64,000 bases of DNA from NCBI GenBank assembly GCA_022819825.1, contig JAJEGM010000038.1, positions 98,799-162,798 on the forward strand. Direction: 5' to 3'. Source of the stretch: Acidimicrobiia bacterium (lineage in GTDB: Bacteria > Actinomycetota > Acidimicrobiia > Acidimicrobiales > Bin134). The notes below the pieces were generated by a model. The model was not told the DNA's origin. It did not search any database and saw only the letters and a program-made list of their open reading frames with translations. Shown here piece by piece: positions 18,276 to 27,524 of the stretch (the stretch's first letter is position 1; each line of letters opens with the position of its first letter). The translations under genes and the position numbers were made by a program.

Positions 18276-20063
18276 ATGAGCGAATCCGAAGCGACCGCAT
18301 CGGCCCAAGGGCGAGCGGTCATCTCGCCCCTTAGAGCAATTGCCATTGGCATCGTGGCTGCCGGCGGAGCGTTGGGCTTGAGCGAGATCCTGTCGGGGTT
18401 GAGCCGCAAGATCCCGTCGCTGGTGGTCTCGGTGGCTGAAGAGATCGTGGACATCACCCCCGGCTTCATTGCCCGCTGGTCCATCGACACCCTCGGCAGC
18501 GCCCAGAAGCCGGCGTTGGTGTGGGGCATCGTCATCGTGTCGATTCTGCTTGGCGCGGTGCTGGGCTGGCCCTCCCGGAAGCGCTGGTGGGTGATGCCCG
18601 CTGGTCTCGTGGTTTTCGCCGTTGTTGGTGGGTGGGCTGCGGCCCGCAACCCCCTGTCCAGCGATGGTTTGGGATGGATGTCGGGCCTGGTGTCAGGGGC
18701 CTTCGGGATTGCGGTGTTTCTGAGTCTGTATGCGCTGGCGCGGGCTGCAATTCCATCGGGCGAATCCGACGAACCTGCGGAAGAGCAGCGGGTGCCTATG
18801 GTGGGCCGGGGCCGCTTCAACGACCGGCGCCGCTTCGTGGGAGCGGTGGGCATCGTGGCTGGGGCTTCGCTGGCCGGTGGCCTGCTCGGGCGATGGCTGC
18901 GGCGGCGCGACACCGTGGAAGGAGCTCGCGAGGGGGTTGCCGAGGCCCTCCAAGGACGCACTATCGCGACACCGACTGCCCGACCCACACCGGTTCCCAC
19001 CGCGCAGGCTGGGGACGATGATGCCATGGTCGACTCCTCCCCAGGTTCAACCCCTGAAGCCACACCCGCCGCGGGCGCTGATCCCACGGCCGAGCCCACC
19101 GCGGAGGCAACGGGCGAGCCCACCCCTTCAGTCACAGCCGAACCAGTAAGGGAGCCCAACTTCGACCACATCGCCGGGATCGCCCCGCTCATCACTCCCA
19201 ACGAGGACTTCTATCTGATCGACACCGCCCTCTCGTATCCTCAGGTGGACCCGGCGGACTGGTCGCTGCAGATCCACGGCATGGTGGACCGAGAGGTGGA
19301 GATCAGCTTCGACGAACTGCTCGACCTGGGCCTGGTTCGAGAGCAAGTGACCCTGTCGTGTGTGTCCAACTCTGTAGGCGGTCGGCTGGTGGGCAATGCG
19401 GAATGGGTTGGTGTCCCCCTGGCCAGAGTGCTGGACGAGGCCGGGGTGCAGCCGGGGGCCACGCAGATCGTGGGCCGCTCCATCGATCGTTGGACCGCGG
19501 GCTTTCCCACCGAGGTGGCGCTCGACGGCAGGGTGGCAATGGTGGCCGTGCAGATGAACGGCGAGCCGCTGCCCATCTCCCACGGTTTCCCCGCCCGTCT
19601 GGTGGTGGCCGGGCTCTACGGCTACGTGTCGGCCACCAAGTGGCTGTCAGACATCGAGCTCACCACCTGGGAAGCGTTCGACGGCTACTGGATCCCCCGC
19701 GGCTGGTCGAAAGAGGGGCCGATCAAGACCCAGTCCCGCATCGATGTGCCCCGACGGGGCTCTGTGATCGACCCCGGCCCGACGGCGATTGCCGGTGTGG
19801 CCTGGGCCCCCAGTCGGGCCATCGAAAAGGTGGAAGTTCAGGTGGACGAAGAGCCCTGGGTGGGGGCTGAGCTCAGCCGTGAGACCACTATCAACTCTTG
19901 GCGGCAGTGGATGGTGACGTGGAACGCCACCCCCGGCCGCCACCAAGTGCGGGTGCGGGCCACCGACGGCACCAACACCACCCAGACCCCCGAGATCACC
20001 GACCCGGCCCCCGACGGCGCCACCGGCTGGCACACCATCCAGGTACGGGCGGAGGAGGCCTGA
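18276..20063 (+). CDS. Membrane-anchored molybdopterin-dependent oxidoreductase (sulfite oxidase family)
   Basis: 595 residues. N-terminus has about four hydrophobic segments in residues 15-160, then a twin-arginine-like RRRFVGA segment near 185, a Thr/Pro/Ala-rich linker (about 230-290), and a sulfite-oxidase-type molybdopterin domain. The Mo-ligand cysteine is C362 in TLSCVSN. The C-terminal domain is Ig-like Mo-co dimerisation (VRVRATDG). The catalytic domain is expected outside the membrane. It is a plausible client of the moeA-moaA-moaC genes 7 kb upstream. Physiological substrate unknown. Confidence 0.85.
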   Translation: MSESEATASAQGRAVISPLRAIAIGIVAAGGALGLSEILSGLSRKIPSLVVSVAEEIVDITPGFIARWSIDTLGSAQKPALVWGIVIVSILLGAVLGWPSRKRWWVMPAGLVVFAVVGGWAAARNPLSSDGLGWMSGLVSGAFGIAVFLSLYALARAAIPSGESDEPAEEQRVPMVGRGRFNDRRRFVGAVGIVAGASLAGGLLGRWLRRRDTVEGAREGVAEALQGRTIATPTARPTPVPTAQAGDDDAMVDSSPGSTPEATPAAGADPTAEPTAEATGEPTPSVTAEPVREPNFDHIAGIAPLITPNEDFYLIDTALSYPQVDPADWSLQIHGMVDREVEISFDELLDLGLVREQVTLSCVSNSVGGRLVGNAEWVGVPLARVLDEAGVQPGATQIVGRSIDRWTAGFPTEVALDGRVAMVAVQMNGEPLPISHGFPARLVVAGLYGYVSATKWLSDIELTTWEAFDGYWIPRGWSKEGPIKTQSRIDVPRRGSVIDPGPTAIAGVAWAPSRAIEKVEVQVDEEPWVGAELSRETTINSWRQWMVTWNATPGRHQVRVRATDGTNTTQTPEITDPAPDGATGWHTIQVRAEEA

Positions 20064-20116
20064 TCCTCCTCCGTGCCTTGGGGGAATGATCTCAGCCGCC
20101 GGTAGATTCTCGGCAG

Positions 20117-21307
20117 ATGGACTTCGATCTCAACCCTACTGAGAGGGATTTTCGCGACGAGGTGCGTACCTGGTTGGAGGAGCACCTGGTGGGGGAGTTT
20201 GCCGAGTTGCGGGGCCGGGGGGGCATGGGCCAAGAGGACATTCCTGTTGAGGAGCAGATCGCCTGGGAACGGGAACTGGCTGACGGCGGCTGGCTGGGTA
20301 TCGACTTTCCCGCCCACTTGGGGGGCCGGGAGTGCAGCTTGTCGGAGCAAGTGCTGTTCCACCAGACCTACGTGGAGGCTCGGGCGCCGGGGCGGCTGCC
20401 CAACATGGGGGTCACGCTGTTGGGGCCGACGTTGGTGGCCTATGGCACACCGGAGCAGCAGGAGCGGTTCGTGCCCCCGATTCTGTCGGGCGAGGAGTTC
20501 TGGTGCCAGGGCTATTCCGAGCCTAATGCCGGGTCGGATTTGGCCAATGTGGGCACCAAGGCGGTGCTCGACGGCGATCGGTGGGTGGTGAACGGCCAGA
20601 AGATCTGGACCTCGCTCGCCCAGTACTCCGACTGGTGCTTCGTGGTATGCCGCACCGACCCGGACTCTGCCCGCCACGCCGGCCTCTCCTACCTGCTGGT
20701 GCCCATGGACCAGCCGGGGATAGAGATCCGCCCCATCGTGCAGATCACCGGGGGAACCGAGTTCAACGAGGTCTTCTTCGACGACGCGGTGACCGATGCC
20801 GATCTGGTGGTGGGCCAGCCGGGCCGGGGCTGGGAAGTGGCCATGGGCACGCTGGCCTTCGAGCGGGGGGCGTCCACGCTGGGCCAGCAGACCTACTTCC
20901 GCCAAGAGCTGGACGCGCTATTGGCCGAGGCCCGGGCCAACGGCACCGCTGATGATTTGGTGGTCCGCCAGGTGCTGGCCCAGGCCTACGCCACGTTGGA
21001 GATCATGCGGTACAACAACCTGCGGATGCTCACCGTGGTGGACGCCGGCGGGGTGCCGGGGCCGGAGATGTCCATCGGCAAGCTGCTGTGGTCCAACTGG
21101 CACCGTTCGCTGGGCGAGTTGATGGTGGGCGTGCGGGGGGCGGACGGCATGGCGGTAGCGGCTGATGACGGCGAGGACTACTCGCTGGACTCCTGGCAGC
21201 GCACGTTCTTGTACAGCCGATCCCACACCATCTACGCCGGATCGAACGAGATTCAGCGAAACATCATCGGGGAGCGGGTTCTCGGGCTACCGAGGGAACC
21301 GCGGTAA
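20117..21307 (+). CDS. Acyl-CoA dehydrogenase
   Basis: 396 residues, FAD-dependent acyl-CoA dehydrogenase. FAD and substrate motifs include QGYSEPNAGSDLA, NGQKIWTS and the C-terminal YAGSNEIQRNIIGERVLGLPR. The YEGT catalytic Glu of medium-chain enzymes is YAGS here, as in many actinobacterial FadE proteins that place the base elsewhere. ATG start. It precedes the thiolase and SDR genes in the same direction, consistent with a beta-oxidation-type catabolic unit. Confidence 0.9.
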   Translation: MDFDLNPTERDFRDEVRTWLEEHLVGEFAELRGRGGMGQEDIPVEEQIAWERELADGGWLGIDFPAHLGGRECSLSEQVLFHQTYVEARAPGRLPNMGVTLLGPTLVAYGTPEQQERFVPPILSGEEFWCQGYSEPNAGSDLANVGTKAVLDGDRWVVNGQKIWTSLAQYSDWCFVVCRTDPDSARHAGLSYLLVPMDQPGIEIRPIVQITGGTEFNEVFFDDAVTDADLVVGQPGRGWEVAMGTLAFERGASTLGQQTYFRQELDALLAEARANGTADDLVVRQVLAQAYATLEIMRYNNLRMLTVVDAGGVPGPEMSIGKLLWSNWHRSLGELMVGVRGADGMAVAADDGEDYSLDSWQRTFLYSRSHTIYAGSNEIQRNIIGERVLGLPREPR

Positions 21308-21378
21308 TCAGCAAAACCGAATTGTTGGGGTTGCCCCGGGAGCCGCGATGATTTCAAGTATCGGAAAGAGGAGCAGCC

Positions 21379-22536
21379 ATGGCTGAGGCATACATCATCG
21401 ACGCAGTCCGCACCCCGGTGGGACGACGGGGCGGCAGCCTGTCGGAGATCCATCCGGCTGATCTGGGCGCCCATCCCATCCTGGGGCTTCTCGATCGCAC
21501 CGGTGTCGACCCGGCCGCGGTGGACGACGTGATGTATGGCTGTGTGGACGCCCTCGGCCCCCAAGCTGGCGACATCGCCCGCACCGCCTGGCTGGCCGCC
21601 GGGCTGCCCGAGCACGTTCCCGGCACCACCATCGACCGCCAGTGCGGATCGGCCCAGCAAGCCGTCCACTTCGCCGCCCAAGCGGTGATGGCAGGCGTGA
21701 ACGACATGGTGGTGGCCGGCGGCGTGCAGAACATGAGCATGATCCCCATCGGAGCGGCGATGACCGTGGCCGAGCATGTGGGGGTGACCGACCCCGACCC
21801 CTTCACCGGCTCCGATGGCTGGGTGGACCGCTACGGCACCCAGGAGGTTTCGCAGTTCCGGGGGGCGGAGATGATCGCCGAGCACTGGGACATCAGCCGG
21901 GAGCAGATGGAGGAGTTCGCCCTGGCCAGCCACGAGCGGGCCGCCACCGCCACCGACGAGGGCCGTTTCGAAAATGAGATCCTGCCTCTGGCCGGCCTGG
22001 AGTTTGACGAGGGAATCCGGCGGGGCACCACTCTGGAGAAGATGGCCGGGTTGTCCACGCTGATCGAGGGCGGGCGGCTGACCGCCGCGGTGTCCAGCCA
22101 GATATCCGACGCGGGCTGCGCCATGTTGATCTGCGGAGAGCAGGCGGTGGCCGATCACGGGTTGAAGCCCAGGGCCCGCTTCCACCACCTGTCGGTGAGG
22201 GGCGCCGACCCCATCTACATGCTCACCGGCCCCATTCCGGCTACCGAGTACGCCTTGGCCCGAACCGGCATGACCATCGACCACATCGACCTGTTCGAGT
22301 GCAACGAGGCCTTCGCCTCGGTGGTGCTGGCCTGGATGGGCGAGCACGACGTGCCCCACGAGAAGGTCAACGTCAACGGCGGGGCCATCGCCCTGGGCCA
22401 CCCATTGGGCGCCACCGGAGCCCGGCTCATGACCACCCTGCTGAACGAGTTGGAGCGCACCGGCGGCCGCTACGGGCTGCAAACCATGTGCGAGGGCGGC
22501 GGCCAGGCCAACGTCACCATTATCGAGCGGCTGTAG
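21379..22536 (+). CDS. Thiolase family protein (acetyl-CoA C-acyltransferase)
   Basis: 385 residues. Nucleophilic cysteine in TIDRQCGSAQQA at about C89, active-site HPLGATGAR His near 339, and C-terminal CEGGGQAN cysteine: the complete thiolase triad. It cleaves 3-ketoacyl-CoA. ATG start with AGAGGAGC ribosome site. The SDR gene follows 7 nt after the stop, so they are co-transcribed. Confidence 0.92.
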   Translation: MAEAYIIDAVRTPVGRRGGSLSEIHPADLGAHPILGLLDRTGVDPAAVDDVMYGCVDALGPQAGDIARTAWLAAGLPEHVPGTTIDRQCGSAQQAVHFAAQAVMAGVNDMVVAGGVQNMSMIPIGAAMTVAEHVGVTDPDPFTGSDGWVDRYGTQEVSQFRGAEMIAEHWDISREQMEEFALASHERAATATDEGRFENEILPLAGLEFDEGIRRGTTLEKMAGLSTLIEGGRLTAAVSSQISDAGCAMLICGEQAVADHGLKPRARFHHLSVRGADPIYMLTGPIPATEYALARTGMTIDHIDLFECNEAFASVVLAWMGEHDVPHEKVNVNGGAIALGHPLGATGARLMTTLLNELERTGGRYGLQTMCEGGGQANVTIIERL

Positions 22537-22543
22537 CAGCGCT

Positions 22544-23281
22544 ATGACCGGGTTCGCCGACAAGGTGGTGATCGTCACCGGCGCGGCTCGGGGGATCGGC
22601 AGGAGCACCGCCGCGCTTTTCGCGGAGGCGGGGGCGGTGGTCGTCGGGGCCGACCGGGATGTCGAGGCTCTGGATGAGGTAGAGGATCTGTCGTTGCGGC
22701 TGGGCGGTGATGTGGGCGACACCCACGATGCCCATGCGATCATCGACGACACCCTGGAGTCCTACGGCCGACTCGACGTGCTGGTGAACAATGCCGGGGT
22801 CTGGGTGCTCAAGCCCACCTCCGAGATCACCCCCGAGGAGTGGGACGACCAGCTCTCCACCAACCTGCGCTCGTTCTTCCTGCTGATCCGCCGGGCCTAT
22901 CCCGCGCTGGCCGAGGCTCGCGGCAGCGTGGTGAACGTGGCCTCCATCGCCGCCCTGCGGTTCACCACCCCCCATGTGGCCTACGCCTCTGCCAAGGCCG
23001 GAGTGATCGCCATGACCAGGGACTTGGCTGCCGAGTACGCCCCCAACGTGAGGGTCAATGCAGTGGCCCCCGGCCCCATCGACACCATGCACCTCACCGC
23101 CTCGATGACCCCCGAGGAGAAAGCCGACTTCGGCCGCCGCTATCCGCTGGGCCGCATGGGCGAGCCCGAAGACGTGGCCCACGCCATCGTGTTTCTGGCC
23201 TCCCCCAAAGCCGCCTACATCACCGGTGCCACCCTCCCCGTCACCGGAGGCACCGAACTCGGAGTCCCCAGCCTGTTCTAG
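22544..23281 (+). CDS. SDR-family oxidoreductase
   Basis: 245 residues, classical SDR: TGAARGIG at 12-19, NNAGVW, catalytic Ser in NVASI, YASAK, and PLGRMGEPEDVAHAIVFLAS. It follows the thiolase within 7 nt and may act as 3-hydroxyacyl-CoA dehydrogenase or on a ring-alcohol substrate. Convergent with the enoyl-CoA hydratase gene. Confidence 0.9.
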   Translation: MTGFADKVVIVTGAARGIGRSTAALFAEAGAVVVGADRDVEALDEVEDLSLRLGGDVGDTHDAHAIIDDTLESYGRLDVLVNNAGVWVLKPTSEITPEEWDDQLSTNLRSFFLLIRRAYPALAEARGSVVNVASIAALRFTTPHVAYASAKAGVIAMTRDLAAEYAPNVRVNAVAPGPIDTMHLTASMTPEEKADFGRRYPLGRMGEPEDVAHAIVFLASPKAAYITGATLPVTGGTELGVPSLF

Positions 23282-23284
23282 CGG

Positions 23285-24340
23285 CTAGCCCTCGATGCGG
23301 TCGATGAGACCCCAGCCCAGGGCGGTGGATGCGTCGATTTCGGTGTTGGTGAGGGCGAAGTAGCAGAGGCGCTGTCGGCCGATGCGGCGGGCGATGCTCA
23401 CGGTGCCGCCCGCGCCGGGCACCAGGCCCATGGCCACCTCGGGCAGGCGGAAGCTGGTGTCGGGGTGGGCGGACACATCGTGGGCGTAAGCGGGCAGTTC
23501 CACGCCCGCCCCCACGCAGGTGCCGTGGACCTTCACCCGGGTCTTGGCCGCCAAGCGGTCGATCCAAAAGGCGGCGCTGCGCACCGAGCGGACGCGGTGG
23601 GCGGTGCCTGGGTCGGGGGTGGTGCCGAACTCGGCCAGGTCGCCGCCGGAGCAGAAGGTGGGCCCGGCGCCGTCAAGCACGATCCCGTCCAGGCTGGGGT
23701 CAGCCCATGCGGCCCGGAGCTGCTCTACGAGGCCGTCTCGCATCTCGGCGCTGAAGGCGTTGTGGCGTTCGGGACGGTTGAGGGTGAGCCGCAGGGTGGA
23801 CCCGGCGCGCTCAGCCCGCACTGCGGGCTCAGGGTTGTCGGGAACGAGCCGAATGGGCTGGCTGGCCAGCCACCCCTGGAACTGGGGGCCGGACTGGAGG
23901 GTGGAGTAGGCCAGCGACTCGGCCACCAGCCCATCGGCGGTGGTTCGGCCTTCGCTCAGGCGCAGAAGTTGCACCAGCGCCACCGCCGCGGCTGGCGATG
24001 CCGTGGCCGCAGCGGTGATCTGCTCGATCTTCTCGACGGGCACGGCTACCGGGACCGGGAGATCGCCGGGGGCCAGCACGATGTCGAAGGCGGCGCAGTG
24101 CTCGGCCAGCTTCGGAGCGTCGGCGGAGTCGAAGTCGGCGGTTACCGAGGCTGCCATCACCGCCGGGGTGCTCTTTATCAGGCTGGCCGTCTCTTCGCTG
24201 GGCCATTGGGAGATGTCGGCGGCGGTGAGCTCTACGAGCATTACCGGGCAGTCAGCCAGACCCAAGTCCTCCCCGGCGTAGGGGTGGGACAGGAGTTCGA
24301 GGGCCTCAGCCAGGCCCGTGGTCTGGATTGGCGCAGCCAT
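23285..24340 (-). CDS. Enoyl-CoA hydratase/isomerase family protein with extra N-terminal half
   Basis: 351 residues. Residues about 170-351 are a crotonase core (LNRPERHNAFSAEM, oxyanion-hole FCSGGDL, GTCVGAGVELPAYA, LPEVAMGLVPGAGGT). The first 170 residues are not a standard crotonase sequence and look like a diverged, loop-poor repeat of the fold. Typical hydratases are about 260 residues. The GTCVGAGVE and GAGG segments are present, but one of the two usual catalytic Glu positions is not certain. Starts 33 nt from the convergent-operon synthetase gene stop; likely co-transcribed with it. Confidence 0.8.
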   Translation of the reverse strand: MAAPIQTTGLAEALELLSHPYAGEDLGLADCPVMLVELTAADISQWPSEETASLIKSTPAVMAASVTADFDSADAPKLAEHCAAFDIVLAPGDLPVPVAVPVEKIEQITAAATASPAAAVALVQLLRLSEGRTTADGLVAESLAYSTLQSGPQFQGWLASQPIRLVPDNPEPAVRAERAGSTLRLTLNRPERHNAFSAEMRDGLVEQLRAAWADPSLDGIVLDGAGPTFCSGGDLAEFGTTPDPGTAHRVRSVRSAAFWIDRLAAKTRVKVHGTCVGAGVELPAYAHDVSAHPDTSFRLPEVAMGLVPGAGGTVSIARRIGRQRLCYFALTNTEIDASTALGWGLIDRIEG

Positions 24341-24373
24341 TACTGAGTGACCGCAGACTAGCGCGGGAGGGAA

Positions 24374-25873
24374 TCAACGGCTTTCGGCGAGCTCTTCGCG
24401 CAGGATCCGGCGCAGGAGTTTGCCGGTCTCGTTGTAGGGAAGTTCATCACGCACCTCGATGCGATCAGGGGTGCGTGACGACCGCATCTGGGACTTCACG
24501 AACTCTTGCAATTCGGCGATATCAACCACTTGACCCTTGGCCGCCACCACTACCGCGGCCACCGCTTCGCCCCATTGCTCGTCGGGTATTCCGACGGCGG
24601 CGGCGTCAGCCACCGACGGGTGGCTCAGCAGCACGTCTTCGATCTCGCCGGGGGAGATGTTCTCGCCGCCCCGCACGATGATGTCGTCTATGCGGCCCTC
24701 TACGTAGAGATAGCCGTCACCGTCGAGCGAGCCCCCGTCGTTGGTGGGGAACCAGCCGTCGGGGGTCACCCGGGAGTTCCGTCCCAGGTACTCGCCCGAA
24801 ACCTGCTCGCCTCGCACCCAGATCTCGCCGGAGGTGCCGGTGGCAACCGGGTTGCCCTCCTCGTCGCGGATGTCCACCTCGATGGCGGGCAGCGGCCGGC
24901 CCGCCGACCCCAATCGGGCCCGCACCGCCGGATCGTCGGAGCGATGGGCCTCGCGGTGTTCCTCCGGGCCTAGCACCGCCACGGTGGAGCTGGTCTCGGT
25001 CAGGCCGTAGGCGTTCACGAAGTTGGCCCAGGGCAGCACGTCGAGGGCCCGGGCGATGACCGGAGCGGGCATCTTGCCGCCCCCGTACGACAGAGCCCGC
25101 AGCGTGGGGAGCCCGCCTCCGATGTCCTCCATGTGGTCCACGATGCGGGCCAGCATGGTGGGCACCACCATGGCGTGGGTGACCCCCTCGGTCCGGACTA
25201 GGTTGACCCAGTCGGCGGGGTCGAAATTCGGGAGTTGCACGATGCGGCGTCCGGCGTACACCGAGCTCAAGATCGCGGCCATGCCGGCCACGTGGTAGGG
25301 CGGCACCGACACCAGCGTGGCCTCGTCCTCGGCCGCCCCCATGAACTCCACCGAGCCGATGATGTACGACACCAGATGCCGATGGCGCAGCACCGCGGCC
25401 TTGGGGGTGCCGGTGGTACCGCTGGTGTAGAGGAGGATGGCGATTTCCTCGGGGTCCACATTCCAGTCGCTGTCCGGCGCGCTTCCCTCGGCCCACTGGG
25501 CCAAAAAGTCAGGCCGGACAACCGCCCTCACGCCGTCGAGGTCGCCGATGGCGGCGAGGGCGTCGTCGTTGCACACCGTCACCGACGGAGCAACCTCGGC
25601 GGCCAGATGGCGCAGCTCGGGCCTGGTCAGCCGGTAGTTGAGGGGGACGAACGGCACGCCGGCCCAGGCCGAGCCGAACAGGGCGATCGGGAGGGCCTCG
25701 CTGCTGACGTCCACCATGCTCACCCGGTCGATTCCCGCCTCGCGGAAGCGCATGGCGGTGGCCCCGGCCCGCTGGAATAGCTGTTCGTAGGTAAGACCCC
25801 GCCCTTGGGACCCAACCGCGGTGCGGTCGCCGAACCCGCTGGACGCCATCTCCAGCAGCATCATCAGATTCAT
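24374..25873 (-). CDS. AMP-binding acyl-CoA synthetase
   Basis: 499 residues of the ANL superfamily, activating a carboxylic acid to acyl-AMP and then acyl-CoA. Motifs: LLYTSGTTGTPKA (A3 core), YGLTETSS, and the hinge and catalytic C-terminal segment with RGGENISPGEIEDVL and NETGKLLRR (catalytic Lys). Upstream of the enoyl-CoA hydratase gene on the same strand. Substrate chain or ring type unknown. Confidence 0.9.
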   Translation of the reverse strand: MNLMMLLEMASSGFGDRTAVGSQGRGLTYEQLFQRAGATAMRFREAGIDRVSMVDVSSEALPIALFGSAWAGVPFVPLNYRLTRPELRHLAAEVAPSVTVCNDDALAAIGDLDGVRAVVRPDFLAQWAEGSAPDSDWNVDPEEIAILLYTSGTTGTPKAAVLRHRHLVSYIIGSVEFMGAAEDEATLVSVPPYHVAGMAAILSSVYAGRRIVQLPNFDPADWVNLVRTEGVTHAMVVPTMLARIVDHMEDIGGGLPTLRALSYGGGKMPAPVIARALDVLPWANFVNAYGLTETSSTVAVLGPEEHREAHRSDDPAVRARLGSAGRPLPAIEVDIRDEEGNPVATGTSGEIWVRGEQVSGEYLGRNSRVTPDGWFPTNDGGSLDGDGYLYVEGRIDDIIVRGGENISPGEIEDVLLSHPSVADAAAVGIPDEQWGEAVAAVVVAAKGQVVDIAELQEFVKSQMRSSRTPDRIEVRDELPYNETGKLLRRILREELAESR

Positions 25874-25918
25874 GGGTGCATCCCGGCTGACGATCCTGCT
25901 GGCAGCGCTATGGCCTGA

Positions 25919-26224
25919 CTAGTCGGAGGCGGGGAGGGGCTTGGCCTCTTTCAGGCTGAGGGCCGTGTCTCCCAGCGCCAAAGAGCCGTCTCCCGGTTTG
26001 GTGCACAAAACCTCGAGGGACTCGTCTTCGTTCACATAGCGCTTGCCCAGCGCGGTGCCTTCGGCAGCGCCGGCGGCAACCTCGCCATTGCGCTCCGCGT
26101 CGGCCGGATCGGCCATCGGTGCGCCGCCACAAGTGATGTCCACGTCGCCGCTCGGTGCCTTGACCACGATGAGCTCGGTATCGCAAACCGAACTCTTGAG
26201 GCGGCTGCCCGGTTTCAGGTCCAT
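25919..26224 (-). CDS. Small hypothetical protein of acyl-CoA-metabolism clusters
   Basis: 101 residues from ATG 26224, chosen because GGGAGG lies 8 nt upstream; a longer reading from 26302 would overlap the divergent CoA-transferase. MDLKPGSRLKSSVCDTEL at the start; three cysteines (SVCD, DITCGG, EVLC) and a beta-rich composition. No known function recognised; similar small proteins commonly sit beside acyl-CoA synthetase genes in Actinomycetota. Confidence 0.65.
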   Translation of the reverse strand: MDLKPGSRLKSSVCDTELIVVKAPSGDVDITCGGAPMADPADAERNGEVAAGAAEGTALGKRYVNEDESLEVLCTKPGDGSLALGDTALSLKEAKPLPASD

Positions 26225-26289
26225 CCTTACCTCCCGAAAGATGTCCTCCAATCTTTTCCCGTCAGACTCAGCAGGTACAAACTGCGTTA

Positions 26290-27477
26290 GTGATGGAGTC
26301 AACCTTGAGCAGCCGCCATCCGGCGCTGGTTTGGGCCGAGTCGGGCTTGATGGGCCTGAGCGGACCCGAGCACGGGCCTCCAGCGGTGGCCTCTGGGCGA
26401 TGGGTGGAGCGGCTCGACGGCGTGGTTAGCGACATTGCGGGGCTGTGCGGTCAGCCGCTGAGGAGCGATGCCGCCGGTTTTCTAGGAGAGCGGGCGGCAC
26501 TGGTGGGCCGTGGTCGAAGGGGCTCGGTGTCGGTGGGGGGCGCATGCCACATGGTGGCGGCGGCCGACGGCGTGTTGGCGGTATCGCTGGCCCGCACCAG
26601 CGACACCGAAGCGGTTCCCGCCTGGCTGGAGATCGGCGATCTGGGCGGGAGCGATGTGTGGGCCGTCGTGGCCACGGAGGTGCGGGACAAGCCGGTGGCC
26701 GAACTGTTGGAGCGGGCCGAATGGCTGGGTTTGGCGGTGGGAGAGGCCACCCGGCCCCCGCCCCCGGCCGAGCCCTGTTTGTTCACTGGTGTCGGATCGG
26801 CGGATTCAGGCCGCAAGAAGGTGCTGGACGTGAGCTCGCTGTGGGCCGGGCCACTGTGCGCGTCCCTGTTGGGCGGCTTCGGATTCGATGTGGTCAAGGT
26901 AGAGGCACCAGGCCGCCCCGACGGCGCCCGGTACGGTTCGCCGGCGTTCTACGAGCTGATGAACCAGGGCAAGGAGGATACGGTCGTCGATCTGGCGTCC
27001 GAGGGTGGGCGCCGCCGATTCTTGGATCTGTCCCGGGAATCGGCAGTCGTGGTCGACGGCTTGCGACCCCGAGTGTGGGCCAACTGGGGTATCGATCCAC
27101 TGGAGGTGGCAGAGCGTTGCGGGCTGGTGTGGGTGTCGATCACCGGCTATGGCAACGACCGACCCGGATTCGGTGACGATGCCGCAGTGAGCGGGGGCCT
27201 TTGGCTGCCGGACCCGGCTGGCGGACTGCCGTGGTTCGTGGGTGACGCTGCCGCCGATCCGGTGGCTGGCTTGATCGCCTGTCGGGCAGCTGCCGAGACC
27301 CTGGCCGCGGGTCGGGCAGGATTGGTGGAAGTGGCGATGAGCCAAGCAGCGAGCTGGGTCCGGGTGGGAGACGATCTGACTGCGCCCGACGCTGAAGTCT
27401 TCCGCCGGGGCGAAAATTGGGTTGTGCGGGCCGACGGCGACGAGCAGGTGGTGCTGGGCCCCCGCGGCCTGGTGTGA
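26290..27477 (+). CDS. CaiB/BaiF (family III) CoA-transferase-like protein
   Basis: 395 residues. The C-terminal half carries the family III core VLDVSSLWAGPLCASLLGGFGFDVVKVE (about 178-205) and PGFGDDAAVSGGL. The first 170 residues diverge from the usual family, and the conserved catalytic Asp could not be assigned with certainty. GTG 26290 or the directly following ATG 26293 may be the start. It would transfer CoA between acids; activity is uncertain because of the divergent N-terminus. Divergent from the small protein gene, sharing a 65-nt promoter region. Confidence 0.7.
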   Translation: MMESTLSSRHPALVWAESGLMGLSGPEHGPPAVASGRWVERLDGVVSDIAGLCGQPLRSDAAGFLGERAALVGRGRRGSVSVGGACHMVAAADGVLAVSLARTSDTEAVPAWLEIGDLGGSDVWAVVATEVRDKPVAELLERAEWLGLAVGEATRPPPPAEPCLFTGVGSADSGRKKVLDVSSLWAGPLCASLLGGFGFDVVKVEAPGRPDGARYGSPAFYELMNQGKEDTVVDLASEGGRRRFLDLSRESAVVVDGLRPRVWANWGIDPLEVAERCGLVWVSITGYGNDRPGFGDDAAVSGGLWLPDPAGGLPWFVGDAAADPVAGLIACRAAAETLAAGRAGLVEVAMSQAASWVRVGDDLTAPDAEVFRRGENWVVRADGDEQVVLGPRGLV

Positions 27478-27524
27478 CCTCGTTCCTCCGCCGAAGCATG
27501 GCAAATGGGCGGTAGGTTGAGGTT

